This document shows, piece after piece, positions 54,401-61,683 of a stretch of DNA of 64,000 nucleotides. The notes under the pieces are model-generated. The model was given only the letters and a program-made list of their open reading frames with translations, did no database searches and was not told the DNA's origin. The position numbers and the translations under genes are program-made. How positions within the stretch are numbered: the first letter of the stretch is position 1; each line of letters begins with the position of its first letter. This stretch comes from Olsenella uli (GTDB lineage: Bacteria > Actinomycetota > Coriobacteriia > Coriobacteriales > Atopobiaceae): positions 343,481 through 407,480 of the forward strand of contig NZ_JACJJK010000001.1 in NCBI RefSeq assembly GCF_016899935.1. The letters are read 5' to 3'.

Positions 54401-55201
54401 CGAGGAGCCCTGCTCGGCCGTGAACGTGCCGCCATGGTTGAAGACTGCAGCGTAGCCACCCGCACGCGTACCGAGATTGTCGTCGCAAATCTTGCTGCCA
54501 GACTGCATGACAAGCGTGGCGCCCTCGCCGTTCTCACCGGTGATGTACACGGCGGAAAGGCCGCCGAAGTTCTTCAGCGTGGCGCCGTTGCCGAGGATGA
54601 TGGTCGAGCCGCCATCACCGTAGGATGCAATGATGCCATCCTGCACCTTACCGGTGTTGTCCTCGGCACTCGAACCCGCGAGGCTATAGTCGTCCTCCTC
54701 GTGAAGGAACTTGTCGTTCAGCGTGATGTCGACAAGCGTAAGCTCAGACTGATTAGCGACCTCGATAATCGCGGAATGATACCCGCCGCGGCCCTGGTCC
54801 TGCGCACGTTCGAATCCTTCTGCACGGGTGACTTCGTAGCCATTGCCGTCAATCGTAAGGATCTTGCCGCTAACAAGCGCAAGCCGGCTGGCCTCAACGT
54901 TCGAGAGCAGCTCGACCGTATCGCCGCTCTGCGCCTCCTCCACCGCCTTGGCAAGCGATGCGTACGGGGCGTCATCGCTGCCCGTGCCGGTCTCGTCACT
55001 GCCGGAGGCGCTCACATACAGCGCACCCGCAGCGCGGGGCTCGACGTCCTTCTCGTCCTCGGGGACCGACTGCTGCTCGACCGTGACCTCGCCCAGGTCT
55101 TCCGCAGTCGTCTCGGCGAGGGCGGGGACCGCCCCCAGGGCCATGCTAGCTGCTAGGGCAAGCGAGAGCCAGCATACCCCCCCCCTGATGCTTCTTCTCA
55201 T
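51443..55201 (-). CDS. Large sortase-anchored surface protein with beta-helix and repeat domains
   Basis: A 1252-residue secreted protein. The signal peptide (RRSIRGGVCWLSLALAASM then ALA-ET) cleaves near residue 31. Residues of about 60-700 look like a right-handed beta-helix, with Thr/Gly/Asn-rich rungs such as TIILGNGATLKNFGG and FAGTIKNITSSEK. Near the C-terminus are two related repeats (TITAKADEGSTVTPAG and TITATAGEGGTITPSG, each ending YAIADV), then CxxC pairs (CEVCGAVSE, CTVCGYEQHG). It ends with MPGTGD, a hydrophobic helix and RRRHDG, a variant LPxTG anchor. The N-terminal half is visibly lower in GC than the C-terminal part, so the gene is a mosaic. Confidence 0.88.
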   Translation of the reverse strand: MRRSIRGGVCWLSLALAASMALGAVPALAETTAEDLGEVTVEQQSVPEDEKDVEPRAAGALYVSASGSDETGTGSDDAPYASLAKAVEEAQSGDTVELLSNVEASRLALVSGKILTIDGNGYEVTRAEGFERAQDQGRGGYHSAIIEVANQSELTLVDITLNDKFLHEEDDYSLAGSSAEDNTGKVQDGIIASYGDGGSTIILGNGATLKNFGGLSAVYITGENGEGATLVMQSGSKICDDNLGTRAGGYAAVFNHGGTFTAEQGSSIEGIDGRAIFADNGGVTTFAGTIKNITSSEKVKSPVDAGVAYYGSGNTKFTLASGGVIESINSHDNTGSDSVLHLISCTFTTEQGSEIRNISPSGIADMNGATVDLGGSISNVNAKDVLFRMRGTQGAFYLRKTGSIKECAADTAVVYLNGGKPTVEIAGTIEDVSPTVFFMSNNGSRKDGSITLTETGVITNVTGYGMRLEDPSNVTIAGTITNCSSYALQYYPKSNQSLLTIKSTATIEDNNDGGAQVRAQNTLPATDAQEHIVLEPGGLDGNTTVDLTAFDVTLDSDYENIKLGNASSSAATAIKDAVASQCADWTVVGSSAAWVQPSTSEVHFTASRSSYMKKTALFAALIPLNEDGTPVSGAEVILQEVENSDPVDVTLTGLTAGQSYAMMFVNNNEYTLAPDDVTIYTGGGQGQETSDNGFPALTLTNCLDDIETLEVDGQPVDSGDLMGELLQLFTVTYTDAEGNPVTNDAEAGEYTMTLQWAKGEHEVRINGNDVADEFGTGVLTVRYVENIDEAIDGTNTHELLDDEPTELVEHAEAIANESPLPGLFKTEFYTNDDEDRQVAADGIQILDDDLLVDEDGTDRQYLLEQRAVDEGVLPALGEGQAYRFDFHYLDLVDAYNGNAWVSASYGTTVYLPYPDEMTYDEAKYINFTVVHYPELHREYGFSGEAEVVPAIEACVPEVVEAECTPQGIKFNVPREGFSPYAIVWQTDARTITAKADEGSTVTPAGTFTVSVEEGKTFSIEAKENYAIADVTLNGVSVLDQVKDGTFTVPASEENQELVVTSRSTLHTITATAGEGGTITPSGDVTVSEGDGQTFTITPNEGYAIADVKVDGESVGRVDSYAFDGVTEDHSIEATFETESAAPHEHVWSDWKCDGETHWKVCEVCGAVSERAEHTFGDWEQVSGATESEKGQWVRTCTVCGYEQHGTTPATEPDGSGMPGTGDRTPTVLTGVLAACGAALVAGTVIYRRRHDG

Positions 55202-55371
55202 GTCTCTCGCCTTTCTCTCGGTACCCCAACACGGGCATATGAGCAAACGGAATGACGCGTGCATCCGCCCACGCCATTCAGACATGCGAAAATTGTACCT
55301 CCTCCTGCCAATCGCTCAATAGACAAACGTTACATGTTCGATACCGCATCGGCGAACGGGGCTCATGTGCT

Positions 55372-55498
55372 CTTCTCGCCGGGTGTACGAAACTCCCGGC
55401 GCCCGTCCCCGTCTCAGAGCTTCTCAACTGGGAAAACGTCAGTGAGAAGTACCGATTTGGCGCAACGTTGCGCGGACTTTCGTACACTCGGCGAGAAG
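55372..55498. repeat. Nested inverted repeat bounded by CTTCTCG and CGAGAAG
   Basis: The arm 55372-55392 (CTTCTCGCCGGGTGTACGAA, then A) pairs with 55478-55498 with one mismatch in 21. Inside is a second inverted pair, CTTCTCA (55420-55426) and TGAGAAG (55443-55449), and a 14-base perfect palindrome GCGCAACGTTGCGC (55460-55473). The element lies upstream of the surface protein and downstream of galK. No gene is visible in 55202-55608, so the surface-protein promoter must be here. Confidence 0.8.
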
Positions 55499-55608
55499 AT
55501 GCCTCGAACGGGGTGCGCCGGTATGTAACCGCACAGAAGGGCGGCGACGCAGCCGAGACCGCGCCGCCGCCCGAACGAGCGAGTATGTCGAGAAGAGCAT
55601 GCCTCCGC

Positions 55609-56856
55609 CTACGCCTTCCCCAGGCAGGCGGCGCCCGTCTGGCGGATGTTGGTGAGGTAGACGTTCTCGCGGCCGAAGTAGCCGGCCATGTAGTCCACGT
55701 AGCCGGCGGTCTCGGCCTTGGGGATCACGCACATGATGACGCCCGCGAAGCCACCGCCGTGCAGACGGCAGACGCCCGCGCCGATCTTGCGCAGGTAGAG
55801 CTCCGTGAGGGCGAGCGCCATCGGGATGGGCTCCTCCTCGGGCATACCCGGGACCACGGCGTTCTGCAGCCACTCCCAGGAGCTGCGGCCGGAGGCGGTG
55901 ATGAGGTCGAGCACGCGGTCCTTCTCGCCCGCGTTGATCGCGGCCTCCGCAGCCTCGACGCGCTTGACCTCCTCGAAGTAGTGCAGGGCGCGCAGCACCG
56001 CGCGGTCGCCGCACTTCTCGCGCAGCTCGGAGAGGCGCGCGAGCACCGCGTCCTCGCTCGAGTCGCAGAGGTTCTTGACACCCAGCTCGGCCGCCACGGC
56101 GTGCATCTCGTTGGGCACGGAGGAGTACTCGGCGGAGAGGTCGGCGTGGCCCTTGCCGGTGTTCACGATCACGAGGTCGCAGCCCAGCTCGTCAAAGCCG
56201 AAGTCGACCTTCTCGTACTTCACGCCGTCCGAGAAGTCCAGAAGGATCGTGCCGCCCACGGCGCAGGCCATCTGGTCCATGAGGCCGGAGGCCTTGTCCC
56301 ACCAGACGTTCTCCGCGTACTGGCCGATGCGCGCATAGTCGGCGCGGTCGATGGCGTCGTCGTTGTAGAGGTGGTTCACGATCTCGCAGACGAGCATCTC
56401 GAACGAGGCCGAGGAGCTCACGCCCGCAGACGGGATGACCTCGGAGGACGCCACGGCGTTGAAGCCGCCGATCTTGAAGCCGCGCTTGACGGTGGCCTCG
56501 AGCATGCCGGCCACGAGCGTGGTGGAGCCGCCGCCGTGGGCGATCCTGTCGATGGCGTTGGTGTCCACGACGATGGCCTCGGGGTAGCCCTCGCTCCAGA
56601 TGGTCACGATGCCGTCATCCGTGCGCTGGGCCGCAGCGATGCTGTCCATCGTGATGGAGGCGGCGAGAATCTTGCCGCCGTTGTGGTCCGTGTGGTTGCC
56701 GATGATCTCCGTGCGGCCGGAGGCCGTGAAGAACTCCGGGTCGCCGGCGCCGAAGGCCTCGTCATAGCGCGCGGCCAGCTCGGCGAGGCGCTCGGCGGCG
56801 CGCGCGGCGTCCTCGCCGTAGACCGTGGTCAGCGCGTCGGTCGTGGGAACTCCCAT
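55609..56856 (-). CDS. galK: Galactokinase
   Basis: A 415-residue GHMP kinase that phosphorylates galactose at C1. The substrate motif GRTEIIGNHTDHNGG, the ATP loop PSAGVSSSASFEML and the third GHMP motif GAGVCRLHGGGFAG are present. GRTEIIGNHTDH differs slightly from the standard GRVNLIGEHTDY, as in other Coriobacteriia and some Firmicutes enzymes. AAAGGAG precedes the ATG. It is the second gene after galT on the minus strand. Confidence 0.95.
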   Translation of the reverse strand: MGVPTTDALTTVYGEDAARAAERLAELAARYDEAFGAGDPEFFTASGRTEIIGNHTDHNGGKILAASITMDSIAAAQRTDDGIVTIWSEGYPEAIVVDTNAIDRIAHGGGSTTLVAGMLEATVKRGFKIGGFNAVASSEVIPSAGVSSSASFEMLVCEIVNHLYNDDAIDRADYARIGQYAENVWWDKASGLMDQMACAVGGTILLDFSDGVKYEKVDFGFDELGCDLVIVNTGKGHADLSAEYSSVPNEMHAVAAELGVKNLCDSSEDAVLARLSELREKCGDRAVLRALHYFEEVKRVEAAEAAINAGEKDRVLDLITASGRSSWEWLQNAVVPGMPEEEPIPMALALTELYLRKIGAGVCRLHGGGFAGVIMCVIPKAETAGYVDYMAGYFGRENVYLTNIRQTGAACLGKA

Positions 56857-56875
56857 GGGTGATCTCCTTTCGTAT

Positions 56876-56902
56876 GTGGAAAAGGGACAGTCCCTTTTCC
56901 AC
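56876..56902. repeat. Perfect palindrome, GGGACAGTCCC family, copy 2
   Basis: GTGGAAAAGGGAC, one A, then the exact complement (27 bases). It fills most of the 46-base gap between galT and galK and directly abuts the galT stop codon (56903-56905). In mRNA it would form a 13-base-pair hairpin between the two cistrons. Confidence 0.9.
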
Positions 56903-58480
56903 CTAGCAGACGGTCGCGACAAAGCGCGCGAACGCCGCCCTGCCCTCCTCGTCGTCAGCGAAGACCGCGCAGCACTCGAGCACCTGCGCAAAGACCTGGC
57001 CGATCTCGTCCTCGATCACGGCGTGCAGCACCGCCGCGTCCGCCCCGGCCACGTTCTGCGGCTGGAACTCCGGGTGGCGCTGCAGTACCTCGGCCGCCCA
57101 CGGCGCGTGGCTCGCGACCTCGGGCACGCCCGCCGGGTCCTCGCCGGCGAGGATGACCTGCTCGAGACGGTCCATCTCGCCGAGCAGGCGCGCCGGCAGC
57201 ACCGCCAGGCCCATGACCTCGATGAGGCCGATGTTCTCCTTCTTAATGTGGTGCAGCTCCTGGTGCGGGTGGAAGATGCCGAGCGGGTACTCCTCGGTGG
57301 TGCGGTTGTTGCGCAGCACAAGGTCCAGCTCAAAGTCGTCCCCGCGACGGCGCGCGATCGGGGTGATCGTGTTGTGCGGGGTGCCGTCGGTCTCGGCGAG
57401 CACGCCCACGGTCTCGTCGGTGTAGCCGCGCCAGGCGGTGAGGATCTTGTCGGCCAGCTCCACGAGGCGCGCGGGGTCGGCGCCGTCCAGGCGAATCACC
57501 GACATCGGCCAGTCCACGATCTGCGCGCGGACGTCGTCAAAGCCCTCGAATGCGATCTTCTCGCGCACGCCGGCGCGCGCCATCGCGAACTCGTAGCGGC
57601 CGCCCTGGTAGTGCTCGTGGGTGAGGATGGAGCCGCCAACGATGGGCAGGTCGGCGTTGGAGCCCACGGTGTAGTGCGGGAACTTCTCAACGAACTCGAA
57701 GAGCCGCTGGAACGTGGTCCGGCTGATCTGCATGGGGACGTGCTTCTCGGACAGCACGATGCAGTGCTCGTTGTAGTAGACGTAGGGGCTGTACTGCAGG
57801 TACCACGGCTCGCCCGCCAGCGTGAGCGGGATGAGGCGGATGGTCTCGCGCGCGGGGTGGTCGAGCCGGCCGGCGTAGCCCAGGTTCTCCGGGCAGAGCT
57901 GGCAGCGCGGGTAGGGCTCGGCGCCGCCCGCCTTCTGCTTCTCCAGCGCGGCGGCGATGGCCTTGGGGTCCTTCTCGGGCTTGGAGAGGTTGATCGTGAT
58001 GTCCAGGTCGCCGTAGCGCGTGGACGCGACCCACTTGCGGTCGCGCGCGATGCGGTAGCGACGGATGTAGTCGGTGTCCTGGGCGAGCGCGTAGAAGTAG
58101 TCCGTAGCGGCCTCGGGGGACTCGTCGTAGCGGTGCCAGAACTCGCGGACGACCTCGCTCGGGCGCGGGGTGACGCAGCCCATGAGGCGCGTGTCCAGGA
58201 GGTCGCGGCTGGCGATGCCCGGGTCGCAGACGCCCCGGGCCACCGCGTCGTCCAGCAGGCCGGCGAGAATGACCTCGAGCTCGGGGCGCGCCTCGGCGGT
58301 GCGCGCGGCAGCGACGGCCTCGCGCGGGACGAACGAGCCCTCGGGCTCGTAGGAGAGCGCGTCGAGCATGAGGTTGGCGGCGTAGGTCACGTCCTCCTCG
58401 CCAATGAGCCCCCGGTCAAGCGCGTAGGCGACAAGATCGGCGACTCCCCTCTCCACCGCTCCAGAGCGATCATCGGCCAT
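56903..58480 (-). CDS. galT: UDP-glucose--hexose-1-phosphate uridylyltransferase, type II
   Basis: A 525-residue GalT of the Gram-positive class, which swaps galactose-1-phosphate for glucose-1-phosphate on UDP. Class features are an N-terminal helical region (VADLVAYALDRGLI), DLDITINLSKPEKDP, RCQLCPENLGYAGR, SILTHEHYQGGRYEF and GIFHPHQELHHIKKENIG. A GGAGGGAG site supports the ATG at 58480. An open frame continuing upstream through the repeat array is rejected. It heads the galT-galK pair. Confidence 0.96.
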   Translation of the reverse strand: MADDRSGAVERGVADLVAYALDRGLIGEEDVTYAANLMLDALSYEPEGSFVPREAVAAARTAEARPELEVILAGLLDDAVARGVCDPGIASRDLLDTRLMGCVTPRPSEVVREFWHRYDESPEAATDYFYALAQDTDYIRRYRIARDRKWVASTRYGDLDITINLSKPEKDPKAIAAALEKQKAGGAEPYPRCQLCPENLGYAGRLDHPARETIRLIPLTLAGEPWYLQYSPYVYYNEHCIVLSEKHVPMQISRTTFQRLFEFVEKFPHYTVGSNADLPIVGGSILTHEHYQGGRYEFAMARAGVREKIAFEGFDDVRAQIVDWPMSVIRLDGADPARLVELADKILTAWRGYTDETVGVLAETDGTPHNTITPIARRRGDDFELDLVLRNNRTTEEYPLGIFHPHQELHHIKKENIGLIEVMGLAVLPARLLGEMDRLEQVILAGEDPAGVPEVASHAPWAAEVLQRHPEFQPQNVAGADAAVLHAVIEDEIGQVFAQVLECCAVFADDEEGRAAFARFVATVC

Positions 58481-58606
58481 TGCGCGCTCCCTCCTCGGGC
58501 GTCCGCCCGAAACAAATCGGCTCACTTGCTTGAAAACGATACCGCATCCGCACCGGCCCGGACGCGGGGTTGCGGCCAGCGGCGCGGCGCCTCCCGCACG
58601 CGGACC

Positions 58607-58922
58607 GGTCCGGGAATTGGCGACGTTGTTCCGGGGTGGTCCGGGAATTCGGGACGTTGGCGCAGGCGGATCCGGGAATCGGGGACGTTGGCGCGGACGC
58701 GTCCGGGAATTGGCGGGGTTGCTCCGGGTGCGTCCGAGAATCGGCGCCCGCGCACCACGGGAGGGGCCTCGACTGCCGCACGGGCGCCGATTCTTAGAAT
58801 GCGTTGCGACAAGGGCGCCGATTCTTAGAGCTTGCCGCAACAAGAGCGCCGATTCCTGGAGCGCGCTGCGACAAGAACGGCGATTTCTAGAACGTCCCGC
58901 GACAAGGGCGCCGATTCGCGGA
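58607..58922. repeat. Inverted 31-bp-period repeat array, locus 2 (5 + 5 units)
   Basis: Left half: five 31-base units starting 58607, 58638, 58669, 58700 and 58731, core TCCGGGAATTGGCGACGTTG. Right half: units starting 58777, 58808, 58839, 58870 and 58901, core GACAAGGGCGCCGATTCTTA. Read in reverse complement, the left core aligns with the right core (shared GAAT, GGCG and TTGT positions), so the locus is an inverted array like 28477-28767. The spacer between the aligned halves (58755-58776) is again 22 bases. It occupies the middle of the 593-base gap between galT and the LacI gene; the rest of that gap has no gene. Confidence 0.9.
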
Positions 58923-59040
58923 CGAGCCCGGCCGCGCCACCCCGTCCGCGCCGGCGGACGGTAGCTTTTCGCCCGCCAGCGGATTTTTTGCAACGTCGCC
59001 GTTCTTCTCGCCCGCGCGTGGTATATCTGTCTCAGCGACT

Positions 59041-59052
59041 GGAAACGTTTCC
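59041..59052. promoter_or_regulatory. LacI-family operator
   Basis: GGAAACGTTTCC is a perfect 12-base palindrome with the central CG typical of LacI/GalR operators, 21 bases before the regulator start. It suggests autoregulation. A degenerate look-alike (TTGAAAACGATACC, near 58530) lies in front of galT and could be a second, weaker site. Confidence 0.75.
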
Positions 59053-59073
59053 AATCTGAGAGAGCGAGGCGAC

Positions 59074-60075
59074 ATGGACATCCGGGACATCGCGGCGAGG
59101 TCGGGCTACGGCGTGGGCACCGTCTCGCGCGTCATCAACGACCAGCCCAACGTCAGCGACCGCGCCCGCAAGCGCATCCTGGCGGTCATGGCCGAGTGCG
59201 GCTACGAGCCCAACTCCAACGCGCGCTACCTCAAGATGCGCCAGCAGACGCCGGTCGTGGTCTTTGTGATGGGCGTGGGCAACCGCCTCTTTGACGACAT
59301 CATCGGCCCCCTCCAGGCGAGCCTCGCCGCGGCCGAGGAGGAGATTGCGGTCACCTACCTGGACGACGACTCCCGCGAGGTGCGCGCCGCGATCGACTAC
59401 CAGCAGAGCCGACGCCCCAAGGGGATGGTCTTTCTCGGCGGCGAGCCGCGCTACTTTGCCGAGTCCTTCCATGAGATCGAGGTTCCCAGCGTCCTCGTGA
59501 CCAACTCGGCAGCAGACCTCGGCTTTCCCAACCTCTCCAGCGTGACCATCGACAACGAGGCCGCCGCCGCGCGCGCGGTCGGGCACCTCTGGGAGCGCGG
59601 GCACCGACGCATCGGCGTCGTCGGCGGGGACCGCGACGCCAACAGCGTGGCGGCTCAGCGCCTGAGCGGGGTCGAGCGCGCCCTCGCCGAGCACGGCGCC
59701 GCCCTCGACTACGAGCGCGACTACGAGCCGTGCCCGTTTCTCGAGGCCGCAGGCTACGACGCCACGCGCCGCCTGCTCGACCGCGCGCCCGACCTCACCG
59801 CCGTCTTCGCGCTCGGCGACGTCCTCGCCTTCGGGGCCCTGCGCGCCATCGCCGACGCCGGGCTCTCCGTGCCGGGCGACCTCTCCCTCGTGGGCTTTGA
59901 CGACACGTCCTTCTCGCAGTTCTCCGTGCCCCGGATCACGACCATCCGTCAGGGCTCCGAGCTCCTTGGCCGGCGCGCCGCGCAGCTCCTGCTGGACCTG
60001 ATGGCCGGCGGCACGGCGGCCCACGAGGTGGTCCCCTTCGAGCTCATGGAGCGCGAGAGCGTCCGTGTTGCCTAA
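59074..60075 (+). CDS. LacI-family transcriptional regulator
   Basis: A 333-residue regulator. The N-terminal helix-turn-helix (IRDIAARSGYGVGTVSRVIN) and hinge are followed by a periplasmic-binding-like effector domain (VVVFVMGVGNRLFDDII, GMVFLGGEP, HRRIGVVGGDRDANS, VPGDLSLVGFDDTSFS). It is divergent from galT-galK and directly upstream of malQ-glgP, so its effector is probably a sugar of one of these routes. The stop codon lies inside the palindrome at 60068-60100. GAGAGCGAGG precedes the ATG. Confidence 0.94.
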   Translation: MDIRDIAARSGYGVGTVSRVINDQPNVSDRARKRILAVMAECGYEPNSNARYLKMRQQTPVVVFVMGVGNRLFDDIIGPLQASLAAAEEEIAVTYLDDDSREVRAAIDYQQSRRPKGMVFLGGEPRYFAESFHEIEVPSVLVTNSAADLGFPNLSSVTIDNEAAAARAVGHLWERGHRRIGVVGGDRDANSVAAQRLSGVERALAEHGAALDYERDYEPCPFLEAAGYDATRRLLDRAPDLTAVFALGDVLAFGALRAIADAGLSVPGDLSLVGFDDTSFSQFSVPRITTIRQGSELLGRRAAQLLLDLMAGGTAAHEVVPFELMERESVRVA

Positions 60076-60100
60076 AAGGGGCTTGACCCCTTTTAGGCAA
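60068..60100. repeat. Perfect palindrome overlapping the LacI-gene stop, copy 3
   Basis: TTGCCTAAAAGGGG, loop CTTGA, then the exact complement (33 bases). The left arm supplies the last codons and the TAA of the regulator gene. It ends 22 bases before the malQ GTG. The core GGGG...CCCC and placement match the other two palindromes, although the loop differs. Confidence 0.85.
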
Positions 60101-60121
60101 GTTTTCGAGAAAGGAAGAGAT

Positions 60122-61681
60122 GTGAGATCTGGCGGCATCCTCATGCCCGTGACGTCGCTCCCCTCCCCCTGGGGCGTGGGCACCCTCGGTGCGGCAGCCC
60201 GAGACTTCGTGGCGTTTCTCGCCCGCTCGGGGACGGCGGTGTGGCAGGTGCTGCCCGTGGTGCCCACGAGCTACGGCGACTCCCCGTACCAGTCGTTCTC
60301 AACCTACGCCGGCAACCCCTACCTGATCGACCTGGACGACCTGGCCGAGGAGGGACTGCTGCGCCGCAGCGAGTACGCGGGGCTCGACTGGGGCACGGAC
60401 CCGACGCGCGTGGACTACGGCGCGCTCTGGCGCAACCGCTTTGGCGTGCTGCGCCACGCGGCGCGCCGTCTAGAGCGCGAGCACGCCGCGGAGCTCGCCG
60501 CCTTCTGCGAGCACGAGCACGCCTGGCTTGACGACTACGCCCTCTTCATGGCCGAGAAGGACGCGCACGGCGGCGCCTCCTGGGTCACCTGGGAGCGCCC
60601 GCTCCGCCACCGCGAGCACGCCGCGCTCGCGGCCGCGCGCGACCAGCTCGCCGACGACGTCCGCTTCTGGAAGGCCGTCCAGTGCCTCTTCTTCCGCCAG
60701 TGGGAGCGCCTGCGCGCCGAGACGACCGCGACCGGGGTGCAGATCATGGGTGACCTGCCCTTCTACGTGGCGCTCGACAGCGCGGACGTGTGGGCGCGCC
60801 CCGAGCAGTTCCAGCTGAACGACGAGCTCGTCCCCGACGAGATCGCCGGCGTGCCGCCCGACGGCTTCTCCGCGATCGGGCAGCTCTGGGGCAACCCGCT
60901 CTTTGCCTGGGACCGCATGAAGGCGGACGGTTACGAGTGGTGGTGCGACCGCATCGCCGCGCAGCTGCGTAGGTACGACATCCTGCGGATCGACCACTTC
61001 CGCGGCTTTGACTCCTACTTCGCGATCCCCGCCACCGCCGTCACCGCTGCGGACGGCCGCTGGCGCAAGGGCCCCGGCATCGAGCTCTTCCGCACCCTGG
61101 AGCAGCGCCTGGGCCCCTGCGAGATCGTGGCCGAGGACCTCGGCTACCTCACGGACTCCGTGCGCCAGCTCCTGGCGGACTCGGACTTTCCCGGCATGAA
61201 GGTGCTCGAGTTCGCCTTCGACACGCGCGACTCCGAGGCCGGCGACGAGACCTACCTCCCGTACGCGTACCCCGTGAACAGCGTGGCCTACGTCGGCACG
61301 CACGACAACGACACCGCGCTCGGCTGGCTCGCCACCGCGCCCGAGAAGGACGCCCGGGTCGCTCGCGAGTACCTGCACCTGGACGCCGCCGAGGGCGAGG
61401 GCTGGGGCATGATGCGCGGCATCTGGGCCAGCGCCTCCGAGCTCGCCGTGGTCCAGATGCAGGACCTCCTGGGCCTGGGCAGCGAGGCGCGCATGAACAC
61501 GCCCTCCACGCTCGGCGGCAACTGGTGCTGGCGCGCCGAGCCGGACTTTGCGACCGACGAGCTGGCCGCGCGCATCCACCGCCAGATGGAGCTCTACCAC
61601 CGCCTGCCCGCGCGGCGGGCCCCGAAGCCTGCGGGCTCGCCTGAGAAGAACGAGAAATCCGAGAAGAACGGAGGACGCTAG
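60122..61681 (+). CDS. malQ: 4-alpha-glucanotransferase (amylomaltase)
   Basis: A 519-residue GH77 enzyme that transfers maltosyl or longer units between alpha-1,4-glucans. Motifs: GGILMPVTSLPSPWGVGTLG, PTSYGDSPYQSFSTYAGNPY, DLPFYVALDSADVW, the nucleophile Asp in ILRIDHFRGFDSYF, the acid Glu in VAEDLGYL, and GTHDNDTALGW. GTG start with AAAGGAAG. It is two bases upstream of glgP, so one transcript handles glucan trimming and phosphorolysis. The last codons contain two GAGAAG words. Confidence 0.95.
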   Translation: MRSGGILMPVTSLPSPWGVGTLGAAARDFVAFLARSGTAVWQVLPVVPTSYGDSPYQSFSTYAGNPYLIDLDDLAEEGLLRRSEYAGLDWGTDPTRVDYGALWRNRFGVLRHAARRLEREHAAELAAFCEHEHAWLDDYALFMAEKDAHGGASWVTWERPLRHREHAALAAARDQLADDVRFWKAVQCLFFRQWERLRAETTATGVQIMGDLPFYVALDSADVWARPEQFQLNDELVPDEIAGVPPDGFSAIGQLWGNPLFAWDRMKADGYEWWCDRIAAQLRRYDILRIDHFRGFDSYFAIPATAVTAADGRWRKGPGIELFRTLEQRLGPCEIVAEDLGYLTDSVRQLLADSDFPGMKVLEFAFDTRDSEAGDETYLPYAYPVNSVAYVGTHDNDTALGWLATAPEKDARVAREYLHLDAAEGEGWGMMRGIWASASELAVVQMQDLLGLGSEARMNTPSTLGGNWCWRAEPDFATDELAARIHRQMELYHRLPARRAPKPAGSPEKNEKSEKNGGR

Positions 61682-61683
61682 AG

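Noticed and set aside
58522..58812. Small proteins encoded by the 31-bp array (open frames on both strands)
   Set aside because: The unit of 31 is not a multiple of three, so each unit is read in a different frame. The open frames follow from GC-rich repeats, without a ribosome-binding site.
58481..58993. N-terminal extension of GalT through the repeat array
   Set aside because: The ATG at 58480 has a strong ribosome-binding site and starts at the family N-terminus; the extension is translated repeat.
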